A stretch of DNA of 52,902 nucleotides from the NCBI GenBank assembly GCA_949282215.1, contig CASDPF010000012.1, positions 1 to 52,902 on the forward strand, given 5' to 3'. Both the position numbers and the translations under genes were made by a program. Origin of the DNA: an uncultured bacterium. GTDB lineage: Bacteria; Cyanobacteriota; Vampirovibrionia; Gastranaerophilales; Gastranaerophilaceae. The notes beneath the pieces are model-generated. The model was not told the origin of the DNA. It worked only from the letters and a program-made list of their open reading frames with translations, and did no database searches. Shown piece after piece: positions 52,788 to 52,902 of the stretch. The number at the start of each line of letters is the position of its first letter. Position 1 is the stretch's first letter.

Positions 52788-52902
52788 CCTCCGTTTGTAT
52801 ACTATTTTCTATTTTAACATTTTTTACACCAAAAATCACCGTGTCACTTGGCACGGCTTGCTTTTTAGCTCTTTTGCTTTCAATAGGAGGTCTAAGTCGG
52901 AA
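52788..52902 (-). promoter_or_regulatory. Conserved leader of the right-edge prepilin, copy of 587-697
   Basis: From the right edge inward: the 17-base block TTCCGACTTAGACCTCC (52902-52886), hairpin CCGTGCC-AAGT-GACACGG (52856-52839) and SD CGGAGG (52793-52788). The first block and the hairpin match the left copy almost base for base, and again the first block can pair with the SD. The copy is cut by the edge, so any G tract upstream is out of view. Confidence 0.65.

Overview
AT-rich window that reads as the chromosome of a non-photosynthetic cyanobacterial relative (Vampirovibrionia/Melainabacteria, probably a gut Gastranaerophilales member). The lineage call is an inference from: a Ycf45-type AAA+/R3H ATPase; a long NusB; a VKOR-thioredoxin fusion; the infA-rpmJ-rpsM-rpsK-rpsD-rpoA-rplQ-truA-rplM-rpsI cluster; a flagellar export operon in an AT-rich genome; an [FeFe]-hydrogenase maturase (anaerobic life); and many prepilin-like proteins sharing the A-F-T-L-A-E-V-L-I-T-L-G-I-I-G start. 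I saw no rRNA, tRNA, CRISPR array, transposase or phage block; nearly everything looks like core chromosome.

Layout. 1-815: a cut-off prepilin gene and its unusual leader. 815-4425: fliM/N-like, fliO, fliP, fliQ, fliR (minus). 4606-6571: groES-groEL. 6628-10610: a large EF-hand protein, cysK and hydE (minus). 10671-16123: ribosomal/rpoA cluster (minus). 16438-17519: a prepilin gene divergent from an XRE regulator. 17607-25178: Ycf45-like ATPase, a long lineage-type protein, acyltransferase, purine nucleoside phosphorylase, an omega-like protein, an MCE-domain protein and upp. 25281-33196: LysM-amidase, LysM-lysozyme, a GspE-N-like protein, VKOR-Trx, queH, a LysM membrane protein and a 5'-nucleotidase. 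33245-37428: tsaC, murJ, spoIID-like and XRE. 37511-39098: two prepilin genes. 39118-47580: cysS, small regulators, murein amidase, ftsY, nusB, lipA, lpdA, alr. 47581-48173: a gene-free stretch packed with perfect hairpins. 48174-52008: glyA, a WecA-type transferase, a membrane protein behind a structured leader, and tyrA. 52090 to the right edge: another prepilin gene.

Themes. (1) Five prepilin-like genes. Two sit behind the same cassette (TTGAAA-17-TATWAT promoter, AAAGGAGG, ATG, then a G8 or G11 run) that looks able to switch reading frame. The genes at the two window ends share a nearly identical leader carrying a hairpin and an anti-Shine-Dalgarno sequence. (2) Small XRE regulators face divergent genes across palindromic operators that touch the -10 box. 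(3) At least five genes have a TATAAT-like box only 6-7 bases before ATG, as expected of leaderless mRNAs. (4) Cell-wall functions recur: LysM lysins, SpoIID, MurJ, Alr, MpaA-like peptidase and a WecA-type transferase. (5) Lipoate and one-carbon genes (lipA, lpdA, glyA) lie close together.

All calls come from reading the sequence and family knowledge; no search was run.
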